Assembly: GCF_026127265.1 (NCBI RefSeq) | Contig: NZ_WWFG01000002.1 | Span: 1,302,001-1,366,000, forward strand | DNA length: 64,000 nt | Direction: 5' to 3' | Source: Nostoc sp. KVJ3 | GTDB taxonomy: Bacteria; Cyanobacteriota; Cyanobacteriia; Cyanobacteriales; Nostocaceae | In this document: piece by piece, positions 1 through 8,659 of the stretch | Layout of the letters: every line of letters begins with the position of its first letter | Numbering within the stretch: the first letter of the stretch is position 1 | Notes under the pieces: model-generated | What the model was told of the DNA's origin: nothing | Seen by the model: the letters and a program-made list of their open reading frames with translations, nothing else | Database searches by the model: none | Made by a program: the position numbers and the translations under genes

Positions 1-46
1 AAGCGCACTTCCTTAAACTACGGGCAAAAATATTAAGACCAAACTT

Positions 47-667
47 ATGCTGAGTGCAACACCTTTAAGAAGGTTATCGCAAGCAACTGCCACCGCAGGG
101 CTTGGTTTCGCTATGCTTGCAGCTATTGGCACACATCCTGCCCAGGCTGTCAACTTGAAAACATTTAATATTGTCGGAAATTTTGCTTCTGCGGCCGAGG
201 ATGGTTCTGTAGGACTACCTGTTAATTTAGCAAATGCTTCTTTTAACGGGACTTACACAGTAGATGTGGATCAATTACCCGCTTCTAGTTCTTTTGTAGA
301 TTTGACAAGTTGGAATATAAACTTAGTCAAAGACAATACTGTTTTGCGAACCTTATCCAACAGTTTGGCGGGCAATACAGCTTACATTCAAGAGAACATC
401 CTTGCTTTTGCAGACGCAGGTTTGTTGACAGGTCAAAACAATAATTTATACAGTCTGGAACTGGACTTTCCTAGCAATTTTACAGGTACGGGTAGTACTA
501 ATGATGGGAAATTTTTGGACAACAGCGACCTGGGAAGTGTTCAAAGTTCAGGACTGACTGCCGTTACTTTCGTGAACAGTGAGCCTGTTCCTGAACCTTC
601 AACTTTTGCGGGAACAGTAGTTGTCGCTACTATCGGTTTCTGGCTGAAAAAAAAGCAAAAAGCTTAA
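47..667 (+). CDS. PEP-CTERM sorting domain protein
   Basis: A 206-residue secreted protein of unknown role. Residues 1-34 form a signal peptide ending AHPAQA-like (HPAQA). The C-terminus has the exosortase sorting signal: VPEPS, then a hydrophobic stretch of about 14 residues, then KKKQK. PEP-CTERM proteins are exported, cut and probably anchored in the envelope or extracellular matrix by an exosortase, which is not in this window. The body is rich in Asn, Ser, Thr and Gly and shows no catalytic motif that I recognise. The gene stands alone, with about 180 bases to the next gene. The family call is firm from the tail; the function is unknown. Confidence 0.85.
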   Translation: MLSATPLRRLSQATATAGLGFAMLAAIGTHPAQAVNLKTFNIVGNFASAAEDGSVGLPVNLANASFNGTYTVDVDQLPASSSFVDLTSWNINLVKDNTVLRTLSNSLAGNTAYIQENILAFADAGLLTGQNNNLYSLELDFPSNFTGTGSTNDGKFLDNSDLGSVQSSGLTAVTFVNSEPVPEPSTFAGTVVVATIGFWLKKKQKA

Positions 668-848
668 AGAACGGCATAATTTTGCATCGGCTCAACGGTG
701 TAAAGTTCTTCTAAATTTCGTAACCAAGTAAAGCACGGCGTAACCAAAATACCTATTTTAAATCAATGAAGCGCTTGCGGTATATAAACTACAGATTGTG
801 ATTCCGCGTAGCGTATTAACTGGATAGAAACTACTAAGGAGATGTGCT

Positions 849-2912
849 TTGAGAAGATTTACGAAGCTCTATTTTGCCACAACACTCTTGCTGCTTCCGT
901 CCTGGATTGTACCGTCCATGTTTCTTGGTTGTGCGATCGCAGAGGAGTCCTTCCCCCAAGAAGCACACTCAACCATCACAACTCAGCCAGATGCAACCCC
1001 AGATGTGGTGCGATACTTAAATTCTCCAGATAAGGAACCCAACCTGCCACCGAAGGTACTCACAAGGCTGGTTCAGGAGCGGATTAAGTACGTTTTCGTA
1101 ATTTTTAACGAAAATCACTCCTTCGACAACGAGTATGGCACATTGCCTGGTGTTAACGGACTCTACTCAGATGGACAAAAGCCTCGTAGTCCAGAGAAAA
1201 CGCCAGGTTTCACCCAAACTTACAAGGATGTCAACGGTGCAAGCGTCACAGTTCAGCCATTCCGAATCGGAGCCGAACAGAACGCCAGCGCCGTTGACAG
1301 CGTTGATCACTCCCACACCGGACTTGCAACCAAGATCCACGTTGTGGACGGTAAGCCACAGATGGATCAGTTCGTCTACGATGAGTACACGCGCTTCGCG
1401 TCCAAGGGTGGAGCAGCCAACATTGCAGAGGGCAAGCAGTTCGCCCGCCTAGTAATGTCGCACATCGACTGCGATACTATTCCATTCTTTTGGAAATGGG
1501 CTAGTCGCTTCACCGTCTTCGACAACATCTTTGCAACTGAAGACACACCCTCAACCCCCAATGCAGTAGCAATGCTCGCAGGGCAGTCAGGTGAAACACA
1601 GTGGGTTAAGCACGGAGCGAGCGGCAAATCTTACACCGTAGGCAGCCACACTGGTACGACGCAGGGTGTACCCGTAGTCAACGATCCACAGCCCTTCTAT
1701 GGTTCCCAGTTCGACACAACCACAGATAACAAGCAACCTGCTGGTGCGAAAGAGAGCTACGCCGATGGCAATATCTCCTCGAACCTAACCTTCGCCAGTC
1801 TGCCCCTCACTTTCCAGGGGCGCGATATTCGGTCAGTCTTGGCTGGTAACAGAAATCCTTCATTTGATTTAGCCGACATCCAGCAAGATATCCCCTATAT
1901 CCAGAAACTCCAGACTGAGCCAGTCAATTGGCGCTGGTATCAAGAAGGCTACGACCTCGAACCGACTGATACCAACGGCATTGCTTCCCACAATGCCTAT
2001 GTCAGCCATCACAACGGCGCGCAGTATTTCGGCTATATTGCCAACACACCCCAGGTAAGCAAAAATCTCCGGGGGCTGAATGACTTCTTTAGCGATATAG
2101 CCAACAATACCCTACCTAAAAGCGGCGTGTTCTACATTCGTGGCGGCTACACTAACCAGCAGGGTTTGAAGCCACCGATCACCAACCCCAACACACCTGC
2201 GGACGAGATTGCCGCTATCAATGCAGCAAAGTCAGGTGATGACGACCATCCAGGCTACAGCGATCGCCAACTCAGTGAGGGGATGGCAGCTAGGGCAATC
2301 AATGCGATCGCCTCAAATCCGAAAATCTGGCAGCAGAGTGCCATTATCATTACCTATGATGAGTCAGATGGCTTCTACGACCATGTACCACCACGGATAT
2401 TGTCTTATGGCCCTGACGGGCTGCCGCTTTCCCGTGGTGTCCGTGTGCCACTGATCCTGATTTCACCCTATGCCCGGACGCATGCCGTCTCCCACGTCGA
2501 GGGCGATCACAACTCGGTGATCGAGACAATTAACACAATCTTTGGTTTACCTCCCCTTGCCAGCCTACCCGATGAGGCACAAGCACTTGCTGCTGGCAAC
2601 TCCCCAGAATTCAACAAGTTTGGCCCGCCAGGATTCAAGCAGAAGTACCTCGGCCCACGGGACATTAATTCGCCGATCACCGATAGCTTGCTGTCGGGCT
2701 TTGATCCGCAGCGCTTGCTTGGTGCTTCGCCGCCATTGCCAGCCTCCTTTGCGAAGATTCCAGACAGTGTTGTGAACACACTACCGCATTACGGCGGTGA
2801 AGGCTGCCAAGCGATCGGCATCACGCCGGAAGACAAGCGCCAAGGGATAGTCAACCAAATCCCCAAGGGCTTCAATGCGCTACCAAGCACCTATCCAGCA
2901 GCTAACCCTTAA
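849..2912 (+). CDS. Secreted phosphoesterase (phospholipase C / acid phosphatase AcpA family)
   Basis: A 687-residue exported phosphoesterase of the alkaline-phosphatase superfamily (PF04185 type), which cleaves phosphate mono- or diesters outside the cytoplasm. The start is TTG at 849, supported by AAGGAG at 836-841, seven bases upstream. An N-terminal signal peptide covers about residues 1-31. The family metal/nucleophile motif FNENHSFDN is near residue 87. Later motifs include DHSHTG, TYDESDGFYDHVPP and the VEGDHNSVIETI segment near the C-terminus, where metal-binding Asp and His residues are expected. The substrate cannot be read from sequence. A phosphate-binding-like protein lies 1.4 kb downstream, which would suit phosphate scavenging, but no Pho box was found. 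Confidence 0.85.
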   Translation: MRRFTKLYFATTLLLLPSWIVPSMFLGCAIAEESFPQEAHSTITTQPDATPDVVRYLNSPDKEPNLPPKVLTRLVQERIKYVFVIFNENHSFDNEYGTLPGVNGLYSDGQKPRSPEKTPGFTQTYKDVNGASVTVQPFRIGAEQNASAVDSVDHSHTGLATKIHVVDGKPQMDQFVYDEYTRFASKGGAANIAEGKQFARLVMSHIDCDTIPFFWKWASRFTVFDNIFATEDTPSTPNAVAMLAGQSGETQWVKHGASGKSYTVGSHTGTTQGVPVVNDPQPFYGSQFDTTTDNKQPAGAKESYADGNISSNLTFASLPLTFQGRDIRSVLAGNRNPSFDLADIQQDIPYIQKLQTEPVNWRWYQEGYDLEPTDTNGIASHNAYVSHHNGAQYFGYIANTPQVSKNLRGLNDFFSDIANNTLPKSGVFYIRGGYTNQQGLKPPITNPNTPADEIAAINAAKSGDDDHPGYSDRQLSEGMAARAINAIASNPKIWQQSAIIITYDESDGFYDHVPPRILSYGPDGLPLSRGVRVPLILISPYARTHAVSHVEGDHNSVIETINTIFGLPPLASLPDEAQALAAGNSPEFNKFGPPGFKQKYLGPRDINSPITDSLLSGFDPQRLLGASPPLPASFAKIPDSVVNTLPHYGGEGCQAIGITPEDKRQGIVNQIPKGFNALPSTYPAANP

Positions 2913-2990
2913 AGATATAGAAGAATGGGGTGCGCCCCATTCATATAAAGAAACCTCTCCCTGGTTTTACTGGCGTTGCTGAATCTTGAA

Positions 2991-3020
2991 TGTAGAGACG
3001 TAAAATTTTACGTCTCTACA
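2991..3020. repeat. Perfect 30-bp palindrome of the TGTAGAGACG family
   Basis: TGTAGAGACGTAAAA is followed at once by its exact reverse complement. It sits about 80 bases after the phosphoesterase stop. Related stem-loops with the same arms occur at 23301-23330, 25391-25418, 35698-35748, 60583-60609 and 63479-63498. There is no T tract, so it is not a classical terminator. A role as a 3'-end RNA hairpin is inferred. Confidence 0.8.
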
Positions 3021-3146
3021 AGGATTTTTCACCGCAATCGTTTTACTAAGGAAAACCGTCCTTCTCCGAGTCGGAGAGGGACAGGTTTGAACTTTGGTTC
3101 AAGGCAGAGAGAGGTTTGTCGAATTCACATTCCTTGAGGATAATTC

Positions 3147-4124
3147 ATGCGTTTTCTGTTAGTCTTCCTGACTCTATTTGGTTTCTGCTGCTCAATTTCT
3201 TCTGCTGAGGCAGGTTCTGTTATCAAACGTGTAAAGGAACGCAATGTAGTTCGCTGTGGCAGTGTCGAGCGGACAGGTCTGGCAACTGAAGCTGATTCAG
3301 GTAGTTGGAGTGGTCTTAATGTCGATATCTGCCGGGCGATCGCTGCCGCCGTACTAGGATCTGCTGACCGCATTGAATATCACAAGTATGAGACGCAAAA
3401 AGACTTCGATGCCGTACGTAACCAGCAGGACGACGTATATTTCCTCACAGGTTCGGAGATTGACGAACAAAAACTAGCTGGTAAGCTGGTGCCTGGCCCT
3501 ACTGTTTTTGTAGAATCTAATGCGGTAATGGTAGCATCCAATTCGGCTGCCCATCATGTTAGCGATCTGGGCGGACAAAGCATCTGTTTCATGATTGGCA
3601 GTTCGGTCGAGCGGAGCCTCACAGCTTATTTCGGTGCGCTCCATAAGAACTGGTTCCGGCGGCCGTTCTCTGAGGATGGGGAAATGATCGATACATACAA
3701 CGTGCAAAATTGCCATGCGATCGCTGGTGAGATCGCGACCCTTGCCAATATCCGCCTTGACTCTGGGGTGAACCGATTATCGAGCCGCATCCTCCCAGAG
3801 CCACTAACGACCTTTCCCATAATTGCCGCTACCGGAACTGAAGATGCCCAGTGGTCAGCGATCGTCGGGTGGACAGTGCATACATTGATCAATGCAGAAA
3901 GACCGGAAACACGCTGGTATGCGGGCGGTGCTGGGGTGATGCCAATTTTTGCACCAGAGCTAGGTCTGGATAAGGAGTGGCAGCGCCACGTTATTACATC
4001 TGTAGGTAACTATGGCGATATCTTTGATCGTAATCTGGGCAAAGGCTCCCTACTCAAGCTCGACCGAGGATTAAATACAAACCATTCTCGTGGAGGACTT
4101 CTTCTGAGTCCATTTCTTGAGTAG
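3147..4124 (+). CDS. Amino-acid ABC transporter substrate-binding protein (SBP family 3)
   Basis: A 325-residue periplasmic binding protein resembling the general L-amino-acid receptors (AapJ/BztA type). There is a signal peptide of about 22 residues ending SSAEAG. The mature start VKERNVVRCGS, then WSGLNVDICRAIAAAV, is the usual opening of this family. The start ATG at 3147 follows GAGGATAATTC. No permease or ATPase gene adjoins it, so it must act with a transporter encoded elsewhere or serve as an orphan receptor. It is followed by an unrelated binding protein on the same strand after 181 bases. The family is clear; the ligand is not. Confidence 0.8.
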   Translation: MRFLLVFLTLFGFCCSISSAEAGSVIKRVKERNVVRCGSVERTGLATEADSGSWSGLNVDICRAIAAAVLGSADRIEYHKYETQKDFDAVRNQQDDVYFLTGSEIDEQKLAGKLVPGPTVFVESNAVMVASNSAAHHVSDLGGQSICFMIGSSVERSLTAYFGALHKNWFRRPFSEDGEMIDTYNVQNCHAIAGEIATLANIRLDSGVNRLSSRILPEPLTTFPIIAATGTEDAQWSAIVGWTVHTLINAERPETRWYAGGAGVMPIFAPELGLDKEWQRHVITSVGNYGDIFDRNLGKGSLLKLDRGLNTNHSRGGLLLSPFLE

Positions 4125-4305
4125 ATTCAAGTAAATATAAAGGTTTTTGGCTGTTTTCAACCAATACCTTCGCTGCTAAAAGTAGTTAGAAGTTAGGATT
4201 TGTCATAATTCGCGAATAAAACACCCGTCCTCCCAATACAATCTCAAGTAGCAATAACCTATCAAGTCAAGTACTTGTATTGAATGGACGTGTGGGTAAT
4301 TTACT

Positions 4306-5352
4306 ATGTCCCAAAAAAATGAAATACCTATTCTTGTATTATCCATCCTAATTACAGCCGGGCTAGTAGCTGGCGGTTTTTGGTGGTTTAGTAGAAAGTC
4401 TGGTGTTAACCTAAATACAATTAATTCTGGTAGCAGCAAAACGCCCCAAAACACATCACAACAACCTAGTGGTAATACTTTTACCTCTGTAAAGGATGTT
4501 CCTACAGGATTATTCAATTACGGAGGCAGTACATCTTGGGCACCAATTCGGTTGGTAGTCGATCCAGTAATTCAAGCCGCGCGACCAGAGTTTCGGCTGC
4601 GCTATGTAGAGCCCAGTAATGCATCTCCTGGTTCTGCTACTGGCATCCAGTCATTAATAGACGGTCAACTAGCCTTTGCTCAGTCCTCCCGCCCAATTCT
4701 CGATCAAGAATTAAGCCATGCCCAGCAGCGCGGATTCACTTTGAAACAAATTCCTGTAGCAATTGATGGTTTGGCGATCGCAGTCAACCCCAATCTCAAC
4801 ATCCCAGGAATCACGATAGACCAATTAAAGTCAATTTATACAGGCAAAATCAATAATTGGAGCCAGGTGGGAGGCCCCAATATACCGATTAAACCCTATT
4901 CTCGCCGGATTGTTGATGGCGGTACGGTCGAACTTTTTGTCCAAGACATTTTGGGTGGTAAAGCTTTCAGCCCCAATGTGGAATTTATCTCCACAACCAC
5001 CCAAGCCTTGCAAAAATTGGCTGGTAGTTCTGGTGGTATCTACTACGCTTCTGCCCCAGAGGTGATTCCTCAATGCTCAATTAAACCCTTGCCGTTGGGC
5101 CGGACGGAAGGGCAATATATTGCTCCCTACCAAGAAACACTTGTCCTCCCGTCTGAATGTCCTGGTAAACGCAACAAATTGAACATTGAGGCTTTCCAAT
5201 CAGGAAAATATCCGATTACCCGCAATCTGTTTGTGGTGGTCAAACAGAATGGTCAGACTGAGCAGCAAGCAGGTGTCGCTTACGCCAACTTACTACTGAC
5301 TGAGCAGGGACAGGAACTGATTAGCCAAGGAGGGTTTGTCAAAATTCGCTGA
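4306..5352 (+). CDS. PstS-like phosphate-binding superfamily protein, membrane-anchored
   Basis: A 348-residue protein of the PstS-like periplasmic binding superfamily (PF12849). Residues 8-30 form one uncleaved hydrophobic helix, followed by a Ser/Thr/Asn/Gln linker. The binding domain starts near residue 66 with FNYGGSTSWAPIR, the usual phosphate-loop GGST. It continues with AFAQSSRPI, ITIDQLKSIYTGKINNW and VELFVQDIL, all typical of PstS-like proteins. No pstC, pstA or pstB adjoins it. In cyanobacteria, stand-alone members often have an N-terminal anchor like this one and may sense phosphate or serve another transporter; that is inference. The 3' end lies 62 bases from the convergent regulator gene. 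Confidence 0.78.
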   Translation: MSQKNEIPILVLSILITAGLVAGGFWWFSRKSGVNLNTINSGSSKTPQNTSQQPSGNTFTSVKDVPTGLFNYGGSTSWAPIRLVVDPVIQAARPEFRLRYVEPSNASPGSATGIQSLIDGQLAFAQSSRPILDQELSHAQQRGFTLKQIPVAIDGLAIAVNPNLNIPGITIDQLKSIYTGKINNWSQVGGPNIPIKPYSRRIVDGGTVELFVQDILGGKAFSPNVEFISTTTQALQKLAGSSGGIYYASAPEVIPQCSIKPLPLGRTEGQYIAPYQETLVLPSECPGKRNKLNIEAFQSGKYPITRNLFVVVKQNGQTEQQAGVAYANLLLTEQGQELISQGGFVKIR

Positions 5353-5413
5353 CAAGTAGCGAAACCCATCACACTCAGACAGAGTGGCGGAAATCGCCGC
5401 TCTGAACTGTGCT

Positions 5414-6133
5414 TTAACCAGCTCTATTAATCGATTCTGCTGGCAAGCAAATCAGATTATCGCCTTGGGTAAGGATTAAGCCACGTTGACGCAGCTTACC
5501 CATCAAGCGGGTGACGGTAACGCGGGTCGAACCAATGGCGCTACCAATTTGGGCATGAGTGAGGGGAAAGGGCAAACAATAACCGCGAATCACATCAGGA
5601 TCGGTGTCGCTCATTGCTGGCTCTCCATATTCCTCAATTAACAATGTGAGAAATCCTAAGAGTCGGTCAATTGTGCGGCGTTGTCCCAAGGCACTCAGCC
5701 ACAGCAGCTTACGCTGGTGCTGATACCTAAAGGCATCCATAACTTCACGACGGAAATGAGGCCAGTTGTCTAAGTCGTGCCAGTACATCCACAGCACCGC
5801 AGTTTGGTCAACATGGGCGTAAGCCTGGAGTGTGAATGGTGACTGAGCAACAATTTCAAATGGTTGTCCCGCTCCCACAAAACCCAAAAACGCTTCTTCT
5901 GGAGTTCTGTTGATTCGTCGAGACGTTAGCTGACTAGCTGTTGCACTAACTTGGGCGGTTCCTACCATGCGGATCGCACCCCTTTGCACCAAATATAGCA
6001 ATCCAGGCCGGGCTGGAATGCGCTCATCTTTGCTAAAGGTACGGCATCGATAGTGTTCTTGAGCCCAGTCAAGAATTCGTTGCCAAGTTAAGAAAGGCCG
6101 TGATGCCTCAGAAAAGGAGGATGGAGATTGCAT
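5414..6133 (-). CDS. Crp/Fnr-family transcription regulator with NtcA-type recognition helix
   Basis: A regulator of about 239 residues from the ATG at 6133. A TTG at 6184 would add 17 residues, but neither start has a convincing ribosome site. The N-terminal half is a cNMP-binding-like beta roll (about residues 35-130), with no clear phosphate-binding cassette for cAMP. The C-terminal winged HTH reads LTHAQIGSAIGSTRVTVTRL. The segment IGSTRVTVTRL matches the recognition helix of the nitrogen regulator NtcA. It is therefore expected to read GTA-N8-TAC sites, one of which lies in its own promoter at 6296-6309. It is not NtcA itself, because the sensory half differs. Autoregulation or NtcA control is inferred. 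Confidence 0.85.
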   Translation of the reverse strand: MQSPSSFSEASRPFLTWQRILDWAQEHYRCRTFSKDERIPARPGLLYLVQRGAIRMVGTAQVSATASQLTSRRINRTPEEAFLGFVGAGQPFEIVAQSPFTLQAYAHVDQTAVLWMYWHDLDNWPHFRREVMDAFRYQHQRKLLWLSALGQRRTIDRLLGFLTLLIEEYGEPAMSDTDPDVIRGYCLPFPLTHAQIGSAIGSTRVTVTRLMGKLRQRGLILTQGDNLICLPAESINRAG

Positions 6134-6269
6134 AGGTAACAAAGAGCGTTCGGCTGAAGACAAAGACGTGATCAAAAGGTGCAAGGAGTGTCTTTGTGTT
6201 GGCGAGGCTTAACGCCTAACAGCGCCAGCCAATCCAAAGAATAGAAAGCAAATTACTCTCTACTCTTTT

Positions 6270-6309
6270 GTTATACTTCCTACTGTACAATGATGGTAGT
6301 AAAGTTTAC
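6270..6309 (-). promoter_or_regulatory. Candidate NtcA-type promoter of the Crp-family gene
   Basis: GTAGTAAAGTTTAC at 6296-6309 fits GTA-N8-TAC, which also reads correctly on the minus strand. Exactly 20 bases downstream on the minus strand is TATAAC (6275-6270), a good -10 element. This is the class II activator layout known for NtcA promoters: a 20-24 base gap, then TAN3T. The last base of the -10 is C rather than T. It faces the Crp-family gene. The rest of 6134-6440 is AT-rich with no gene. Confidence 0.5.
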
Positions 6310-6440
6310 TTACTATTCATCGATTATTCATCAAATTTTATCCTCTTCTCATTTTTCTTCATCTAAATTAAATTTATACCGCAAGGTAGATGACAGAAAA
6401 GTAACAAATATATCGTACATGATGATTTAAATAATATTAC

Positions 6441-7363
6441 GTGCATTTTATATCACCAGTTAGCAAATATACGTCGATCAGGCAGTTATTGTACAGCTAC
6501 CTCATAAAATCACTAAGCATTGGTACTTATAAAGGAGAAAATATATGCATAAAAGATAAAAATTTTCCTCTATATAAAGATAGAGATGAAAATAGAGTTT
6601 TATATATCTCAAGTGTGTCTCTGCAACTATCAAAATCTCAGAATCGAAAAGCGATGGAGCTTGCTAGTGCGATCGCACCTGATTTATCAAGGACTTGTGG
6701 TGACGTTTTTAGCATCCAAATAGTTCCCCCTGGTTGGATACATTTTGAATTGACTCACTCGACCTTAGCGACTTGGTTACAAAGTCTTGCAGTCGGAGGT
6801 TCGGGGAAGCAGGGAGCAGGGAGCAGGGAGCAGGGAGCAGAGGGGAAAGAGGTAATTTTAGTTCTCCCCCTTGCCCCCCGCCCCCTGCCCCTCTGCCTCT
6901 TCTGCCCAATTCATTATTTGCTGTTCAGCACGCCCATGCACGCTGCTGTTCGCTAGTATTGCTGGCTCATCGAGAGGGATTGATTAAATTAAGAGAACCA
7001 GTTCCAAAAATTAGTCCAGCTTTTTGGAGTGTTATCTCTCCTAACCCTCTACCTTGGCTTAATTGTGACGGAACACTACGGCTAAATCATCCAGATGAAC
7101 GTCATCTAATTGCCGAGTTAATACAAGTAGTAGACAACATAGAGTGTCCTAATGTTAGGGGTTCTGTGAAATGGGAAAAGGTGGCGCTGAATTTGAGTGA
7201 AGCTTTTGAAAACTTTTGGTCTAATTGCCGGATTTGGGGTGAGGTGAAAATTAGATCGCCAGAGTTAGCCCAAGCCAGACTCGGATTACTTATGGCTACT
7301 GGGTCAGTATTAAGATATTTACTAGAGGAAAACTTGGGTGTTTTTGCGCCCTTAGAGTTATAA
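6441..7363 (+). pseudogene. DALR anticodon-binding-like gene split by a repeat insertion
   Basis: Two reading frames make one protein. The first (from 6441 to about 6800) carries WIHFELTHSTLATWLQSL. The second (about 6920-7363) carries FAVQHAHARCCSLVLLAHREG and ends with ARLGLLMATGSVLRYLLEENLG. QHAHAR and the C-terminal helices are like the DALR anticodon-binding domain of arginyl-tRNA synthetases. Cyanobacteria have stand-alone proteins of this kind. Between the halves lie four GGGAGCA heptamers (6812-6839) and a C-rich mirror arm, which put the halves in different frames. The product is therefore two fragments unless frameshifting rescues it. The N-terminal start is uncertain. A sequencing error in the repeat could mimic this. 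Confidence 0.6.
6812..6910. repeat. GGGAGCA heptamer tandem repeat plus C-rich arm
   Basis: Four perfect GGGAGCA copies (6812-6839) are followed, after a short spacer, by a pyrimidine-rich stretch containing CCCCTGCCCCTCTGCC. The stretch can pair back with the purine-rich side. Heptameric short tandem repeats of this sort are common in heterocystous cyanobacteria. Here the repeat lies inside a coding region and breaks its frame. Confidence 0.8.
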
Positions 7364-7422
7364 ATCGGTAATGTCGCTTAGGTAAAATAAAAACTTTTAT
7401 AATAGCTATTGACTCAATGCAT

Positions 7423-7503
7423 CACCTCGGCTACATTAGCAGGTGTGTGAGGAGCGAACCAGCTAGGACACCGAGACGAAACACGGCCAGTCGTCGGTGT
7501 CCT
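7423..7503 (+). ncRNA. Candidate structured RNA with two hairpins and a Yfr1-complementary linker
   Basis: The first hairpin has arms CACCT (7423-7427) and AGGTG (7441-7445). The second has ten-base arms AGGACACCGA (7465-7474) and TCGGTGTCCT (7494-7503) and a GC-rich loop. The linker contains GTGTGAGGAG (7445-7454). This is the exact complement of ten of the eleven bases of the ultraconserved core of the cyanobacterial sRNA Yfr1 (ACUCCUCACAC). The minus strand reads GCTCCTCACAC between two hairpins, the Yfr1 layout with one mismatch, but lacks a T tract. The strand and function are uncertain. It lies between the 3' ends of the broken DALR gene and the HAD gene. Confidence 0.4.
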
Positions 7504-7542
7504 TTCTGATTTATATGGTCTAGGCTTGAAAAAGTGTCCTCG

Positions 7543-8406
7543 TTACAGTAAAAACTTTTCAATTGCTACTGCTGCTCCGTCTTCCTCTACACTAGGAGCT
7601 ATCCATTGTGCGATCGCTTGCACTCCTGCTGGTGCATTGCCCATAGCTACACCAAGTCCAACAGACTCCAGCATTTCTAGATCATTGAAGTTATCACCAA
7701 TCGCCATAATGTTGGCTAACTGTAATCCCAGCAATTCTTCGGCTAGGTAACGTACAGCAGTTCCCTTATTCACAGAAGCGTTAGTTGCTTCAAAGAATGT
7801 AGCAACAGATTTTGTCAGATAAAGTTCAGCAGGTGTGTATTGGCGACGCAAATTCCCTAATAGTTTGTCTATCAAATCTATGTCATCAGACAAAGCGAGA
7901 ATTTTTGTCGGTTCATTAGTTAAGGTTTGGCGCAAATCACCCACAGGAATCGGGATAATACCAGAACGTTCTGCATAAATTTGGGTTTCTCTAGTTAATT
8001 CACGGACGTATAGTTCATCATTGATGTAAAAGTGGACAGATAGGAGCGATCGCAACTCAGGCTGTTCAAAATAGTCTAGTAGTTGTTGGGCCATTTCCCT
8101 GGAAACAGCCCAATGGCGATGAATTTTTTGAGTAATTGGATCTTGAATCCAGGCTCCTTGATAAGCCATTAATGGTAAGGTAGAGCCGATATCTTGGTGA
8201 AAGCGCAAAGCTGATCTATACATTCTACCTGTAGCGATCGCCACTGGAATGCCTCGTGCTTGGACTGCAACAATAGCTTGCTTTACACCTGCGCTAATGG
8301 TGTTAGATTCTCCTGCGATCGTGCCGTCTATATCCAAAACTAGTAGTTTAATGTCTTTTGCAGCAGCCTGATGATCGGTAGATGTTGTGGCAGATGCTTT
8401 CTGCAT
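7543..8406 (-). CDS. Cof-type HAD-IIB family phosphatase
   Basis: A 287-residue soluble hydrolase of the haloacid dehalogenase superfamily, Cof/YbiV branch. It is expected to dephosphorylate small phosphorylated metabolites with Mg2+. Motif I is LLVLDIDGTIAG, with both catalytic Asp residues (near residues 29 and 31). Motif II lies in PVAIATGRM. Motifs III/IV are at KGTAVRYLAEELLG and IMAIGDNFNDLEML. The long insert between motifs II and III is the IIB cap. The start ATG at 8406 begins MQKAS. It is a single gene convergent with the DALR remnant. The substrate is not predictable. Confidence 0.9.
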   Translation of the reverse strand: MQKASATTSTDHQAAAKDIKLLVLDIDGTIAGESNTISAGVKQAIVAVQARGIPVAIATGRMYRSALRFHQDIGSTLPLMAYQGAWIQDPITQKIHRHWAVSREMAQQLLDYFEQPELRSLLSVHFYINDELYVRELTRETQIYAERSGIIPIPVGDLRQTLTNEPTKILALSDDIDLIDKLLGNLRRQYTPAELYLTKSVATFFEATNASVNKGTAVRYLAEELLGLQLANIMAIGDNFNDLEMLESVGLGVAMGNAPAGVQAIAQWIAPSVEEDGAAVAIEKFLL

Positions 8407-8564
8407 GATTTCCTAGATTTTAAGTTCCACTAAGAGGTTAACAGGCTCTAGTGAGAATTTTAGATTGATTGGTGATTCCTTCATGATAGAGAGCAAGCGG
8501 ATTTATTTGTGGACTCAATCGAAAATTTCCAAGCTCCCCGATTTAATGGCTAAACGATCGCAAC

Positions 8565-8600
8565 AAAAAACCCCGATTTTCAAAAAAATCGGAGTTTTTC
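8565..8600 (-). terminator. Intrinsic terminator of the PEP-CTERM gene (bidirectional)
   Basis: The inverted repeat CCCCGATTTT (8571-8580) and AAAATCGGAG (8585-8594), with one mismatch, is flanked by A6 on the left (a T6 tract on the minus strand) and T5 on the right. It lies about 65 bases beyond the stop of the minus-strand PEP-CTERM gene and can work from both sides. Confidence 0.75.
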
Positions 8601-8659
8601 ATTTAAATTAGAGAGCCTAACGGATAGATAGGATGGAAAAACCGCCTATTTAAGATAGT

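Noticed and set aside
842..1033. ATG-started frame overlapping the phosphoesterase start
   Set aside because: It is a shadow of the TTG-started gene at 849, which has the ribosome site and a full family match.
7423..7503. Calling this interval Yfr1 itself
   Set aside because: The minus-strand core has one mismatch and there is no T-rich terminator after the second hairpin, so only a relation by complementarity is claimed.
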